A stretch of 14,917 nt of DNA, from contig JAWLCG010000087.1 in NCBI GenBank assembly GCA_041687295.1, positions 1 to 14,917 on the forward strand, read 5' to 3'. Shown here piece after piece: positions 6,289 to 13,404 of the stretch. Made by a program: the position numbers and the translations under genes. The first letter of the stretch is position 1; every line of letters begins with the position of its first letter. The stretch is from JAWLCG01 sp041687295. Its GTDB lineage: Bacteria; Planctomycetota; Phycisphaerae; SM23-33; FEN-1343. The notes below the pieces were generated by a model. The model saw only the letters and a list, made by a program, of their open reading frames with translations, was not told the origin of the DNA and did not search any database.

Positions 6289-7335
6289 CTAGGCAGCCAC
6301 CATCCGATTGCGACGAACGTACCCACCCAGGCCCAGACCGGCCAGGGCGAGGCTCAGCATCGTCAGCGGCTCGGGCACAGCGTAGCCACCGGCAGGGTCA
6401 TGGCTCCGCGCTGTCCAGGCCTCGTTCGTGCCGACAAGGCCGAAGGTCTGGAACAGGTCGAAGTCGTTGGAGAGTTCGCCGAGACCATCCTTCGTCCGGG
6501 CGCTGAAGAAGTCCTGCTGGCCCCAGAACTCCTGCCACACCCAGTTCCGGGCGATATCGGTGCCACCCGGGCCGGCGCCTTCATCACCGGCGGCGACGAA
6601 GTCGGTGTCATCGATGTTCCACCAGATCGTCGTGTTCCCCGAGAAGCTCGGAAGGGGGAACGGGTCCGAGTTGGCCCCAAGCTCGAAGCTGAAGTACTCG
6701 CTCACGCCATGGACCAGCGGAATAGCACCGCCGGCGAGCATGGCCGAGTCCAGCCAACCTTCGTAACGGTTGATGGCCGTGCGGTCGCCTGCAGTGTAGT
6801 CCGGCAGGGCGTTGGCCACCGACAGTGCAGGATTGTCGAGCAGGGCCCGGTCGACGGCCCAAAGCTCGAACGCGGCATCGTCAACCCAGACTCGCGTGGC
6901 GAAGCCGTCAGCGCCAATCTGCACCTGCCGGTCCCAGCCGCCGTAGAACATGCCGACCAGAACGGTGTTCGGGTCCGAGACCAACGGATTGGCCCATGCA
7001 TAGTACGGGTCGTCCGCAGGGGCAAGCTGCCCCTCGTCGGTGATATTGCCCGGGCTGATCGCACTCAGGCCGAAAAGGCCCCACGTGCCCTCGTCAACGG
7101 CTGCGACTCTGCCGGGCGCTTCATCGATCACCAGAACCCCGGGGCCGGCGAAGGCGTCGCCCCTGGCGGCACGGCTGTAGATGCCAGTTGCCCCGGTATA
7201 CGAGTTGCCCATGTCCACGTTGTTGCCCTCGAGGTAGAACGGGCCAGCGTTCATGGACGGCACGATCACCGCTTGGGCAACGCCCACGGCGGCGAGTGTG
7301 AGGCACAGGGCCGTCACAATACTCAAAGCTCTCAT
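6289..7335 (-). CDS. Secreted PEP-CTERM-anchored protein, function unknown
   Basis: 348 residues. The start at 7335 gives a clean signal peptide (MRALSIVTALCLTLAAVGVAQA) and has AAGGAGG eight bases upstream; an upstream ATG would add nine residues before it. The C-terminal 29 residues (320-348) form a PEP-CTERM sorting signal: VPEP, a hydrophobic helix rich in Leu/Gly/Ala, then a basic end YVRRNR. In known systems exosortase recognises this tail and the protein is delivered to the cell surface or extracellular matrix. The body (about 23-319) is acidic, rich in Gly, Asp and Trp, has no Cys, and contains no domain I recognise. It runs convergently with the FeeM operon and shares its terminator. 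No exosortase gene is in the window. Confidence 0.85.
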   Translation of the reverse strand: MRALSIVTALCLTLAAVGVAQAVIVPSMNAGPFYLEGNNVDMGNSYTGATGIYSRAARGDAFAGPGVLVIDEAPGRVAAVDEGTWGLFGLSAISPGNITDEGQLAPADDPYYAWANPLVSDPNTVLVGMFYGGWDRQVQIGADGFATRVWVDDAAFELWAVDRALLDNPALSVANALPDYTAGDRTAINRYEGWLDSAMLAGGAIPLVHGVSEYFSFELGANSDPFPLPSFSGNTTIWWNIDDTDFVAAGDEGAGPGGTDIARNWVWQEFWGQQDFFSARTKDGLGELSNDFDLFQTFGLVGTNEAWTARSHDPAGGYAVPEPLTMLSLALAGLGLGGYVRRNRMVAA

Positions 7336-7343
7336 TGTGCAAA

Positions 7344-7350
7344 CCTCCTT
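7344..7350 (-). promoter_or_regulatory. Ribosome binding site of the PEP-CTERM gene
   Basis: AAGGAGG on the minus strand, eight bases before the ATG at 7335. It selects this start over the ATG at 7362, which would place the site inside the coding region. Confidence 0.7.
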
Positions 7351-7696
7351 ATTGGGGTGCATTCTTGTTCATCCCCCCGATGGGGTAGCCATTTTCGCAA
7401 GGCCTGAACGTTCAAGTCTCACTGTCGTACGGCTCGAATCGGGGCCGGTTGGGAGCTCTACCACCCGGCCGGGGTCAGTCGCTGCTTCTGGGTCCACCTC
7501 CTTTGACGCTTGATCGCTCGCATGCTTGCGCGACAGACCCCGGGGCAACGGTCCCGGCAGTCGAGACTGCTTGGCACGCTGTTGGCGCCGGCGGGGGCCG
7601 GCCTCTCAGTCTTCTTCAGGCGGCGGGGCCGGGGGTACTGTGGGGGTCGGCGAGTCGCGCATCTCCGACACCACCTGGCCTTGCCGCCTGCCAGAC

Positions 7697-7718
7697 CGGC
7701 GGACCCGCTGGTCCGCCG
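7697..7718 (-). terminator. Possible terminator hairpin after the sugar transferase gene
   Basis: A perfect 9-bp stem CGGCGGACC/GGTCCGCCG with loop CGCT, 18 bases beyond the sugar transferase stop on the minus strand. No T-run follows, so termination is uncertain. Confidence 0.35.
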
Positions 7719-7735
7719 TTCCCGATCTTCAGTTG

Positions 7736-8401
7736 TCAGTGGGCGGCGCGGTCGTGGAACTTTGCCACCGTGCCGGCCAGGATTCGCAGTTCGTTCCGCC
7801 ACCGGCGGGTCTGGATGTACTCCAGGTCGGCCTGCAGCTTGTGGCGGAAGTTTTCGATGTTCGTGTCGTAGCCGTTGCGGATCTGGGCCAGGCCGGTGAT
7901 GCCGGGCTTGACGGCCAGTCGGCTGTCGATGTCGGGGTAGTGCTTGCGGAGCTCTTCGACGATTTCCGGCCGTTCGGGCCGGGGGCCCACCAGGCTCATC
8001 TCGCCGCAGACCACGTGCCACAGCTGGGGCAACTCGTCGACGTGGCTGCGACGCATCCAGCGGCACAGCGGGATCACCCGGCTGTCGTTGCCGCTGGCCC
8101 AGACGGCCCCGCTGCGGCTCTCGGCGTTCTGGTACATCGTCCGCAGCTTGATCATGGTGAACGGCTTGCCGTCCTTGCCCATGCGGACCTGCCGGAAAAT
8201 CACCGGGCCGCGATCGCTCAGCCAGATCAGCAGCGAGCACAGGCCGATCACCGGCAGGAACACCACGCCCAGGACGAACCCGACGAGCATGTCGAAGACG
8301 TCCTTGGCGATCTCGAAGTAGCGCCGGGCCAGGTGAGCGGTCAGGCCGAACAGGCCGCTGCTCACCGCCAGGAGTGTTACAGGCTCAGGCATCTCCTCCA
8401 T
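7736..8401 (-). CDS. Polyprenyl-phosphate sugar-1-phosphate transferase (bacterial sugar transferase family)
   Basis: 221 residues, a compact (PglC-size) member of the bacterial sugar transferase family. These enzymes move a sugar-1-phosphate from a nucleotide sugar to undecaprenyl phosphate at the inner membrane, the first step of exopolysaccharide or glycan assembly. A hydrophobic segment (about 36-61) matches the re-entrant membrane helix. It is followed by GPVIFRQVRMGKDGKPF (65-81), KLRTM (85-89), the catalytic Asp-Glu pair in HVDELPQL (120-127, D122-E123), SLVGPRPE (136-143) and VKPGITGLAQ (164-173), all family hallmarks. A short hydrophobic stretch (8-24) precedes the core, but the large multi-helix N-terminal half of WbaP-type enzymes is missing. 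The start could be ATG 8401 or ATG 8392; neither has a well-spaced binding site. The sugar specificity cannot be told. It lies near manA and PEP-CTERM genes, consistent with exopolysaccharide biosynthesis. Confidence 0.92.
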   Translation of the reverse strand: MEEMPEPVTLLAVSSGLFGLTAHLARRYFEIAKDVFDMLVGFVLGVVFLPVIGLCSLLIWLSDRGPVIFRQVRMGKDGKPFTMIKLRTMYQNAESRSGAVWASGNDSRVIPLCRWMRRSHVDELPQLWHVVCGEMSLVGPRPERPEIVEELRKHYPDIDSRLAVKPGITGLAQIRNGYDTNIENFRHKLQADLEYIQTRRWRNELRILAGTVAKFHDRAAH

Positions 8402-9859
8402 CCCTCACTTCTAACCCTTGGTTGCCCCCGGGTCGGCCTTTCCTTGATCCGGCCCCCAGGGGGGCGGTAGAATCAAAGAGAGCTGGGACGGGCGCAAAAG
8501 AGGCTCGTCCTGGCCACCCGGGTGGGCCAGCGGAGGCGGGTCAGGCTCTGCCGCTGGTCTGCCCTTTCTATTTCTCGTCCTGTCCCTTTCCCTCACACAA
8601 CGCCGACGCCCTCAGACACTCCAGCAATACTCGCCAGCGTTGAATTCGCTCAGGATGATCAGGACTCCCTTCCGAGGCTTCCAGGCCGAGGTCCGTTGAT
8701 CTCGGCCGCAAGCACGCCCCCGTCTTCCCTGACCGGCTGACCATCCGCCAAACTCATTTGTGCATACAGCCACGACAAATCGCAACGGGGGAAACGCGTC
8801 ATTCAGAACGAACTGACGCCCCACTGAGCAATCTACTGGGCAGAGCCTCAGATGAATGCCGCAACAGTCACTGCGAAAAAGCAGCACACCTGCAAGGACT
8901 GCATCCGTCTCTGCTCTGCCGAACCTCCCTTTCGACTTTCAGTATACCCCAAGTCCGAAATGCCGCAAGATGGAAACTCGCGAAAACGGTCCCGCCGCGA
9001 TGACAGCTAACGGCCGCGCAACATGTCCCTTTTCCAACCGCCCGTTCAAGCCCCACTTACTGACGGGAAGGCCCGGGCCACATAGGAAAGTTTACCGAAA
9101 TCCCCTCCCCCCGTTGGCCTCAGAAAACTTCGCCCGTGCCGAACGCTCTGGCCAGGCCGCCAGAAATGGGCCTTCTTAGCAAAGTCTTGTTAAAAAGAGT
9201 TTTATACCCAATTAATCGGGATAGAGTCCCCTAAAACAGTACAGGGGGACACTTGGGGCCCGCCTGCAAGCCTTTCCTAGAGAGGGCCTCGGTATGCTGC
9301 CCAGGCCGGTCCGTCTGGAGGGGTGAGGATGCCTGGGCAAAGGGCCAGTCGTTTGGCCGAAATCGTCGGCTCGGCTCACCTATGACTTCCCGAAGCGGTA
9401 AGGTGGTGTGTCACCAATAACTCGATATAGGACTTATATGCAAAATTGGAATACCCGGGGCGCCAGGAACGCCTATTTTACCAGGGTTAACATGATCTGG
9501 AGTATGCTACGACTCCTACCTACAGGACTCTAGGGAAAAGTGCCTACACCCGTTTAGGGTCGGTTTCACGAGCGCAGGGACGGCCAAGAGAGGCTGGTGC
9601 CGCGAGGAGGGTAGAAGGGGGCGATGGCGCAAAGTGGGCGGAAATGCGAGTTTGGGCAAACGAGGATGTGGATCTCCTTGAGGGCGGCGCGCGTGGCGAG
9701 GCCTGGGGGGCTTTGGCGGGGACTAAGACCTGGCCGGTGGGTCGCATCGCGGGCCTGCGGTCTGGCTGGGCCCGCTGGAGTGGACGCGCGTGCGTCGGTG
9801 CGGTAGACTGGCGCCTCCAGACGCCCTGAACGATTGAGGAACCGAGGCCCCGGCACCCT
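8402..9859. other. Long intergenic region (about 1.46 kb) without a convincing protein gene
   Basis: Open frames here are short, lack ribosome binding sites, show no codon bias and resemble nothing. The composition changes along the region: 8402-8750 is GC-rich; from about 8750 the GC falls; 9181-9240 is only about one third G+C; GC rises again after 9545. A -35/-10-like pair on the plus strand (TTGATC 8444-8449, TAGAAT 8468-8473, 18-base spacer) has no gene after it. Hairpins near 9226-9516 are described separately. No promoter for manA could be assigned with confidence. Confidence 0.6.
9181..9545 (+). other. AT-rich, hairpin-rich stretch; candidate noncoding RNA or decayed element
   Basis: Several inverted repeats follow each other: near-palindrome 9207-9220; GTCCCCT (9226-9232) against AGGGGGAC (9243-9250, one bulged G); a perfect 9-bp pair TGCCCAGGC (9298-9306) with GCCTGGGCA (9331-9339) around a 24-base loop; GGCCA/TGGCC (9343-9358); TGGTG/CACCA (9404-9416); GGAGT/ACTCC (9499-9516). 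I could not match this to RNase P, tmRNA, SRP, 6S RNA or a known riboswitch consensus. The strand is arbitrary: plus is given because manA follows on that strand. Confidence 0.3.
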
Positions 9860-10972
9860 ATGTCCACGACTTCGCCCCCGTACCCCCTGCGTCTCCGCGA
9901 GGTTCTCCGCAACTACGGCTTCGGCGGGCGGTGGATGGCCGAGGCGTTCGCCAAGGATGGCCTGCCGGCCGACCATCGGCTGGCCGAGACGTGGGAGGCG
10001 TGCGATCGGCCCGGGGGCGAGTCCAACGTGATCGTCAACGGCCCGCTGGCGGGGCGGACGCTGCACGAGGCGATCGAGCTGTGGGGCGAGGGCCTGCTGG
10101 GCTGGCAGGTGGCCGAGCGGTTCGGGCGGCGGTTTCCGCTGCTGATCAAGTTTCTCGACGCCACGCACGCGCTGAGCGAGCAGGCCCACCCCGACGACGC
10201 CCTGACGGTGCGGTGGGGGCTGGAGGACTTCTCGGGCAAGACCGAGGCGTGGTACATGCTGGACGTTCGGCTTGGCGCGCGGGCGTTCGCGGGCCATCGG
10301 GCCGGGGTGACGGAGAAGGCCTTCACCGAGGCCATCCTCGCTGGCCGAAGCCGGGAGTGCATGGTCGAGCACGCCCCCCGGCCGGGGGATGCGTTTCTGC
10401 TGTATGCCGGCACGCCGCACTACTCGCCGGGGGGTCTGCTGTTCTACGAGATCATGCAGAACTCCGACGTCTACGTGGGCCTGCGGGCGCCGTCGAGCGA
10501 CCTGCCCGAGCCCGACCGCCGGGCCCGGGCCGAGCGGGCGGTCGAGGCCCTGCACCTCGAGGCGCCCTTCGACTGCCGTCCCCGGCCCGTGGTGCTGGAC
10601 GAGGGGGCCAACCGCCACACGTACGTGCTGGCGTGCGAGCCGTTCGCCCTGGAGCGGCTGGACCTGGCCGGGCCGGGCACGCTGGGCCTGGACGGGCGGC
10701 GTTTCGCGGTGCTCTCGGTCATCGCCGGGCAGGCGGCCGTCACCCAGAACGGCTGCACCGAGACGCTCCGCCTGGGCCAGAGCCTGCTGCTGCCGGCCGG
10801 CGGGGGGGATGCGGAGATCCGCCCGGAGGGGTCGGTCTCGGCCCTCATCGGTTACGTGCCCGACCTGGCGGGGGACGTCATCGCCCCCCTCCACGCCGCC
10901 GGCTGCTCCGACGCCGCCATCGCCGCCCTGGGCGGCGTATCGAGCCGGAACGCCTTGGCGGCGCTGCTGTAG
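9860..10972 (+). CDS. manA: Mannose-6-phosphate isomerase, class I
   Basis: 370 residues. It interconverts mannose-6-phosphate and fructose-6-phosphate in the cytoplasm and is the entry point to GDP-mannose for exopolysaccharides. It is a zinc-dependent cupin enzyme. The expected metal ligands are visible: Gln108 and His110 in SEQAHPDD (106-113), Glu129 in GKTEAWYML (126-134), and His187 in AGTPHYSPGG (183-192). ETWEACD (43-49), FPLLIKFLDA (92-101) and FYEIMQNSDVYVGLRA (195-210) are further family segments. The length is typical of the short bacterial form. ATG 9860 starts right before the conserved region; a GAGG at 9844-9847 lies twelve bases upstream, a little far. The TAG stop overlaps a short GC-rich repeat (10967-10979). 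It runs convergently with the dockerin gene. The neighbouring sugar transferase supports a polysaccharide role. Confidence 0.92.
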   Translation: MSTTSPPYPLRLREVLRNYGFGGRWMAEAFAKDGLPADHRLAETWEACDRPGGESNVIVNGPLAGRTLHEAIELWGEGLLGWQVAERFGRRFPLLIKFLDATHALSEQAHPDDALTVRWGLEDFSGKTEAWYMLDVRLGARAFAGHRAGVTEKAFTEAILAGRSRECMVEHAPRPGDAFLLYAGTPHYSPGGLLFYEIMQNSDVYVGLRAPSSDLPEPDRRARAERAVEALHLEAPFDCRPRPVVLDEGANRHTYVLACEPFALERLDLAGPGTLGLDGRRFAVLSVIAGQAAVTQNGCTETLRLGQSLLLPAGGGDAEIRPEGSVSALIGYVPDLAGDVIAPLHAAGCSDAAIAALGGVSSRNALAALL

Positions 10973-10979
10973 GGCGGGC
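10967..10979 (+). repeat. Short GC-rich repeat, copy 1, overlapping the manA stop
   Basis: The 13-mer CTGTAGGGCGGGC recurs at 14876-14888, and the following 20-25 bases are similar in both (C/G-only with GGCGCC). The copy includes the TAG stop of manA. It is possibly part of the same element as the repeat at 11071-11140. Confidence 0.45.
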
Positions 10980-11070
10980 CCTGGCCGGCCGCGAGGGCGC
11001 CAAGGCGAGCCTGGGCCGTATGGAGTGCGGCAAGGAACTCGCCGCTTTGGCTCGTTCTGCCGTTGGCCCT

Positions 11071-11140
11071 GCGTGTGCGTTGTGCCGCCGAAGCGACGGC
11101 CCGCCCTGGATGCCCACGGATGGCAATCCGTGGGCTTGGG
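11071..11140 (+). repeat. Dispersed palindromic repeat, copy 1
   Basis: About 70 bases similar to 14755-14832 in reverse orientation. The shared parts are TGCGTTGTGCC near one end and a palindrome: GCCCACGGAT (11112-11121), loop GGCA, ATCCGTGGGC (11126-11135), followed by TTGG. The 10-bp stem is perfect. In the other copy the innermost pair is swapped (A to T on both sides) while the pairing is kept. It lies between the convergent manA and dockerin genes and has no T-run. Confidence 0.7.
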
Positions 11141-11186
11141 CCAGACCATACCATCAAGCAACCCGGGCGCGCGACCGGCAGGGGGT

Positions 11187-12458
11187 CTACTTCACGCGGC
11201 CCAGGAACCATGCGCCCAGGGCCAGCAGGACGGCGGTGGTGGGCTCGGGGACCTGGGGGGCGGTGTTGCCGTCGCCCCAGTGGCTCAGCAGGACCGACAG
11301 GTCGCGGTCGTCGACGGTGCCGGGTGGCGTGAAGTCGCCGTCGCCCCAGTCGCCGGCCTGGCCCCAGCGGCTCAGCAGGAGGTTCAGGTCGGCGTCGTCG
11401 ACCCGGCCGTTGCGGTCGGCGTCGCCGGGCAGCAGGCCCAGGATGGCGGCGATGGCGTCGGCGTCGGCGCGGTCGACGGTCCCGTCGCCGTTGACGTCCC
11501 AGGGTGTGCCGGTGGCCCCGGCGTCGACGCCGTCGATCCAGAGGTCCATGTCATGGATGTCCACGTCGCCGTCGAGGTCGATGTCGCCGGCGGGGCGCGG
11601 GTTGTCCTCATAGGGCGAGGGCGGCTCGTAGGCGAACTCGGTCCACGGCTCGGTCAGCGTCCAGATCTGGATCGAGTCGTTGTACATCGTGCCCGACGGC
11701 ACGTTGCCGCTGGCGTAGAGGCCCCAGTGGGCGCGGAGCAGGTAGTCGGTCGTCTGATCGATGTTGCCGCCGTTGGCACGGAAGACCGGCACGCCGTCCA
11801 TCCAGACGTACTGGACGTCGTAGCCCGCCCGGTAGTCGGTGTAGACGGTGAAGCGGACCCACTGGCGCGAGGGCATGTAGACGTTCTGGAGCCTCTCCCA
11901 GCCGTTGCCCGCGTCGAAGCCGCCGTAGGGCCCCACGTGGGCCAGCTCCAGCCGGTCGGCCGGCGTGATGGACGACATCGTCGTCACCCGCCAGTCGACG
12001 TTGTTGGACAGGGTCAGGTAGCTCATCCAGCCGAAGCCCGAGACCTGGCTGGGCTGCCAGTCCATCCAGACGTAGAAGCGGTTGACGAAGGGCGAGGGCA
12101 CGCCGTTGGGGAAGTCCGGGTTGCCCCCGCCGTGGATGCTGTCGAAGGACACGCCCGGGTAGGGCCGATGCGAGCTGCTGGCGGCGGAGTTGATCCAGCC
12201 CTTGTAGACGTGGGTGCCCTCGACGGGCGTGACGCCCTCGGCGGCGGCCTGGGCAGCGTTGAGGATCGTCCAACTGGACGTGCCCGGCTGATCGGGGCGG
12301 TTGCCCGACCAGTTGAGCCACTCCCCGCCGGGCCAGCCGTTCTCGAAGCCCGAGAACCACACCGGGATCGCCTGCGGCTGAGCCTGGGCGACCACGCCGG
12401 CCAGAAGAACCGTCCCCACCACGCCCCGCCACGCCCATCGCCTCTGCCGTGCGCCCAT
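11187..12458 (-). CDS. Secreted lectin-like protein with dockerin-type repeats and PEP-CTERM tail
   Basis: 423 residues from the start at 12458, which follows AAGGAGG by six bases and opens a signal peptide (MGARQRRWAWRGVVGTVLLAGVVAQAQ). The body (about 30-285) has segments such as WVRFTVYTDYRAG, VQYVWMDGVPVF and AHWGLYASG before a TMYNDSIQIW strand. I read these as a concanavalin-A-like jelly roll similar to LamG or polysaccharide-lyase folds (inference). Residues 290-396 contain Ca-binding dockerin/EF-hand-like loops: DIDLDGDVDIHDMD, DVNGDGTVDRADAD, DADRNGRVDDADLN and a degenerate fourth, GTVDDRDL without the first Asp ligands. The tail (403-423) is VPEPTTAVLLALGAWFLGRVK, a PEP-CTERM signal with a weak basic end (one Arg, one Lys). 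It is probably exported and anchored by exosortase, acting in polysaccharide binding or degradation at the surface. No catalytic residues could be assigned. Confidence 0.85.
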   Translation of the reverse strand: MGARQRRWAWRGVVGTVLLAGVVAQAQPQAIPVWFSGFENGWPGGEWLNWSGNRPDQPGTSSWTILNAAQAAAEGVTPVEGTHVYKGWINSAASSSHRPYPGVSFDSIHGGGNPDFPNGVPSPFVNRFYVWMDWQPSQVSGFGWMSYLTLSNNVDWRVTTMSSITPADRLELAHVGPYGGFDAGNGWERLQNVYMPSRQWVRFTVYTDYRAGYDVQYVWMDGVPVFRANGGNIDQTTDYLLRAHWGLYASGNVPSGTMYNDSIQIWTLTEPWTEFAYEPPSPYEDNPRPAGDIDLDGDVDIHDMDLWIDGVDAGATGTPWDVNGDGTVDRADADAIAAILGLLPGDADRNGRVDDADLNLLLSRWGQAGDWGDGDFTPPGTVDDRDLSVLLSHWGDGNTAPQVPEPTTAVLLALGAWFLGRVK

Positions 12459-12464
12459 GCCTGG

Positions 12465-12471
12465 CCTCCTT
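12465..12471 (-). promoter_or_regulatory. Ribosome binding site of the dockerin/PEP-CTERM gene
   Basis: AAGGAGG on the minus strand, six bases before the ATG at 12458. The reading frame is open much further upstream (to 13244), so this site and the signal peptide decide the start. A small CCCC/GGGG hairpin (12476-12489) sits just upstream in the leader. Confidence 0.75.
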
Positions 12472-12507
12472 GTGTCCCCGAAGTTGGGGCAAGTGCATCC
12501 GATAGTG

Positions 12508-12535
12508 ATCCTACCACGCCTCCAGGAACCGTCAA
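12508..12535 (-). promoter_or_regulatory. Candidate sigma-70 promoter of the dockerin/PEP-CTERM gene
   Basis: On the minus strand, -35 TTGACG (12530-12535, 5 of 6), a 16-base spacer and -10 TAGGAT (12508-12513, 4 of 6). The leader to ATG 12458 would be about 40-45 nt. The position is right for the gene. Confidence 0.5.
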
Positions 12536-12547
12536 GGGTAACCCGGC

Positions 12548-12567
12548 GGCTCGCGAGTGGCTCGCGA
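12548..12567 (-). promoter_or_regulatory. Direct repeat upstream of the -35, possible activator or operator site
   Basis: GGCTCGCGA occurs twice (12548-12556 and 12559-12567) with an 11-base period, about one helical turn, starting 12 bases upstream of the candidate -35. Each copy contains the palindrome TCGCGA. Apart from this and the promoter, the 299-base gap up to the DUF4174 gene shows nothing I recognise. Confidence 0.4.
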
Positions 12568-12757
12568 AGGCGACGATGCAGAGTGCCCTGCCCGCTGGCA
12601 AGCTGAGAGGGTTGAGTCTGTCCGCACCCAGCCCCGGCGAATCGTCCCAGACGGATCGCTGATCCTGCCCGGCCAGGCGACGGGAGGCCGCAGAGCGGTC
12701 GGCCCGTCGCCTGGCCGCAAGCGGCCATGGCACCCGCCATCAAGGCCGGCTGGTGCG

Positions 12758-13180
12758 CTACTGGCCCCGCTGGCGGATCTCCTGCTGGCGCATGGGCATG
12801 GCGTCGATGGCGGCGAGGATCTCGGCCAGGTCGGCCCGGCCCGTCTGGCGGAGCTTCTCGGTGCCGTCCTTGCCCACCAGCACCAGGGCGAACTGCGAAG
12901 CCTCCAGGCCGAACCGCTCGTGCAGCCAGCGGCACGTGGCTGGGCCGATCACCTCGTCGCCGGCCCGGCCCAGGCCGTCGGCGGGGACCAGCACCAGCGT
13001 CACGTCCCGCCGCACCAGCTCGAGGCGATGGCCGCTGAGGTGGCCCAGCTCGGCCTCGGCCAGGCCATCCTCGAACGACGCGGCGAACACCAGCAGCAGC
13101 CTCTGTCGGTGCCGGAAACGCTCCAGCACTCCCCGGTCCGGCTCGTCGGCCGGGCCCAGACCTTCGACGGCACGGATCAT
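12758..13180 (-). CDS. DUF4174 domain protein
   Basis: 140 residues. The family is defined by a thioredoxin-like-sized domain of unknown function, recognisable here from RLLLVFAASFED near the N-terminus, then LVLVGKDGTEKLR, and an ending IDAMPMRQQEIR. The VGKDG and IDAMPMR-x2-E blocks are the strongest signatures. The function is unknown; relatives are usually annotated only by the DUF. No redox cysteine pair is visible: the single Cys, in PATCRWLH, is not in a CxxC. The start at 13180 follows AGGAGG by six bases. An upstream ATG at 13210 would add ten residues without a binding site and would put the site inside the gene. It is divergent from hflX, with a TATAAT box upstream. The stop lies 299 bases before the dockerin gene start, so an operon is possible but not obvious. 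Confidence 0.82.
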   Translation of the reverse strand: MIRAVEGLGPADEPDRGVLERFRHRQRLLLVFAASFEDGLAEAELGHLSGHRLELVRRDVTLVLVPADGLGRAGDEVIGPATCRWLHERFGLEASQFALVLVGKDGTEKLRQTGRADLAEILAAIDAMPMRQQEIRQRGQ

Positions 13181-13186
13181 CGCGGG

Positions 13187-13192
13187 CCTCCT
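13187..13192 (-). promoter_or_regulatory. Ribosome binding site of the DUF4174 gene
   Basis: AGGAGG on the minus strand six bases before the ATG at 13180; it excludes the earlier ATG at 13210. Confidence 0.65.
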
Positions 13193-13243
13193 GCACAGCA
13201 GCGGTCGCATCGGCCTGGACGGGCCCCGGCGGGCCCTCGCGCA

Positions 13244-13249
13244 ATTATA
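13244..13249 (-). promoter_or_regulatory. -10 box, candidate promoter of the DUF4174 gene
   Basis: A perfect TATAAT on the minus strand about 65 bases upstream of the start. A -35 at standard spacing is poor (GCGACG, 3 of 6). Confidence 0.4.
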
Positions 13250-13369
13250 GGGTCAGAACAATCCCGCGTCGCCCGGGGCTGTGATGGCGGATTCCGGCCG
13301 AACCCCCGCGGCCGGGCGGGGGTAGAAACGGTAGCGACATTCATCCTGCCCAAGCGGGCGAGGGTCCGC

Positions 13370-13375
13370 TATAAT
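13370..13375 (+). promoter_or_regulatory. -10 box, candidate promoter of hflX
   Basis: A perfect TATAAT on the plus strand, with expected transcription start near 13382, about 23 nt before ATG 13405. No clear -35 at 16-18 bases. Confidence 0.45.
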
Positions 13376-13404
13376 GGGCGCATCAGGAGGACACGTAAGA
13401 CTAC

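Larger units (their letters stand above)
7336..7735. other. Intergenic gap between sugar transferase and PEP-CTERM genes
   Basis: 400 bases between two reverse-strand genes without a recognisable gene. Apart from the ribosome binding site at 7344-7350 and the hairpin at 7697-7718, I see only a GC-rich GCCGGC/GCCGGC stem at 7587-7602. No convincing promoter for the PEP-CTERM gene stands out. Confidence 0.5.

Noticed and set aside
7572..7587. Sigma-54-like motif TGGCACG-N4-TGGCG on the plus strand
   Set aside because: GG/GC spacing is right, but it points antisense into the sugar transferase gene, no forward gene follows and the second half is imperfect.
7572..7720. GC-rich inverted repeats suggesting a mobile element end
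   Set aside because: No transposase, no direct target duplication and stems of ordinary length for a GC-rich gap; one is listed only as a possible terminator.
8758..9179. Small open frames of 81 and 107 codons in the long gap
   Set aside because: They overlap one another in different frames, have no ribosome binding site, no codon bias and no hydrophobic or conserved pattern.
9566..11161. 531-codon minus-strand frame opposite manA
   Set aside because: Antisense shadow of manA, with no binding site and no recognisable domain.
10389..12662. 757-codon open frame on the plus strand
   Set aside because: It runs through manA out of frame and antisense to the dockerin gene. The translation is repetitive Arg/Pro/Val sequence typical of a GC-rich shadow frame, while the genes it overlaps have clear domains and start signals.
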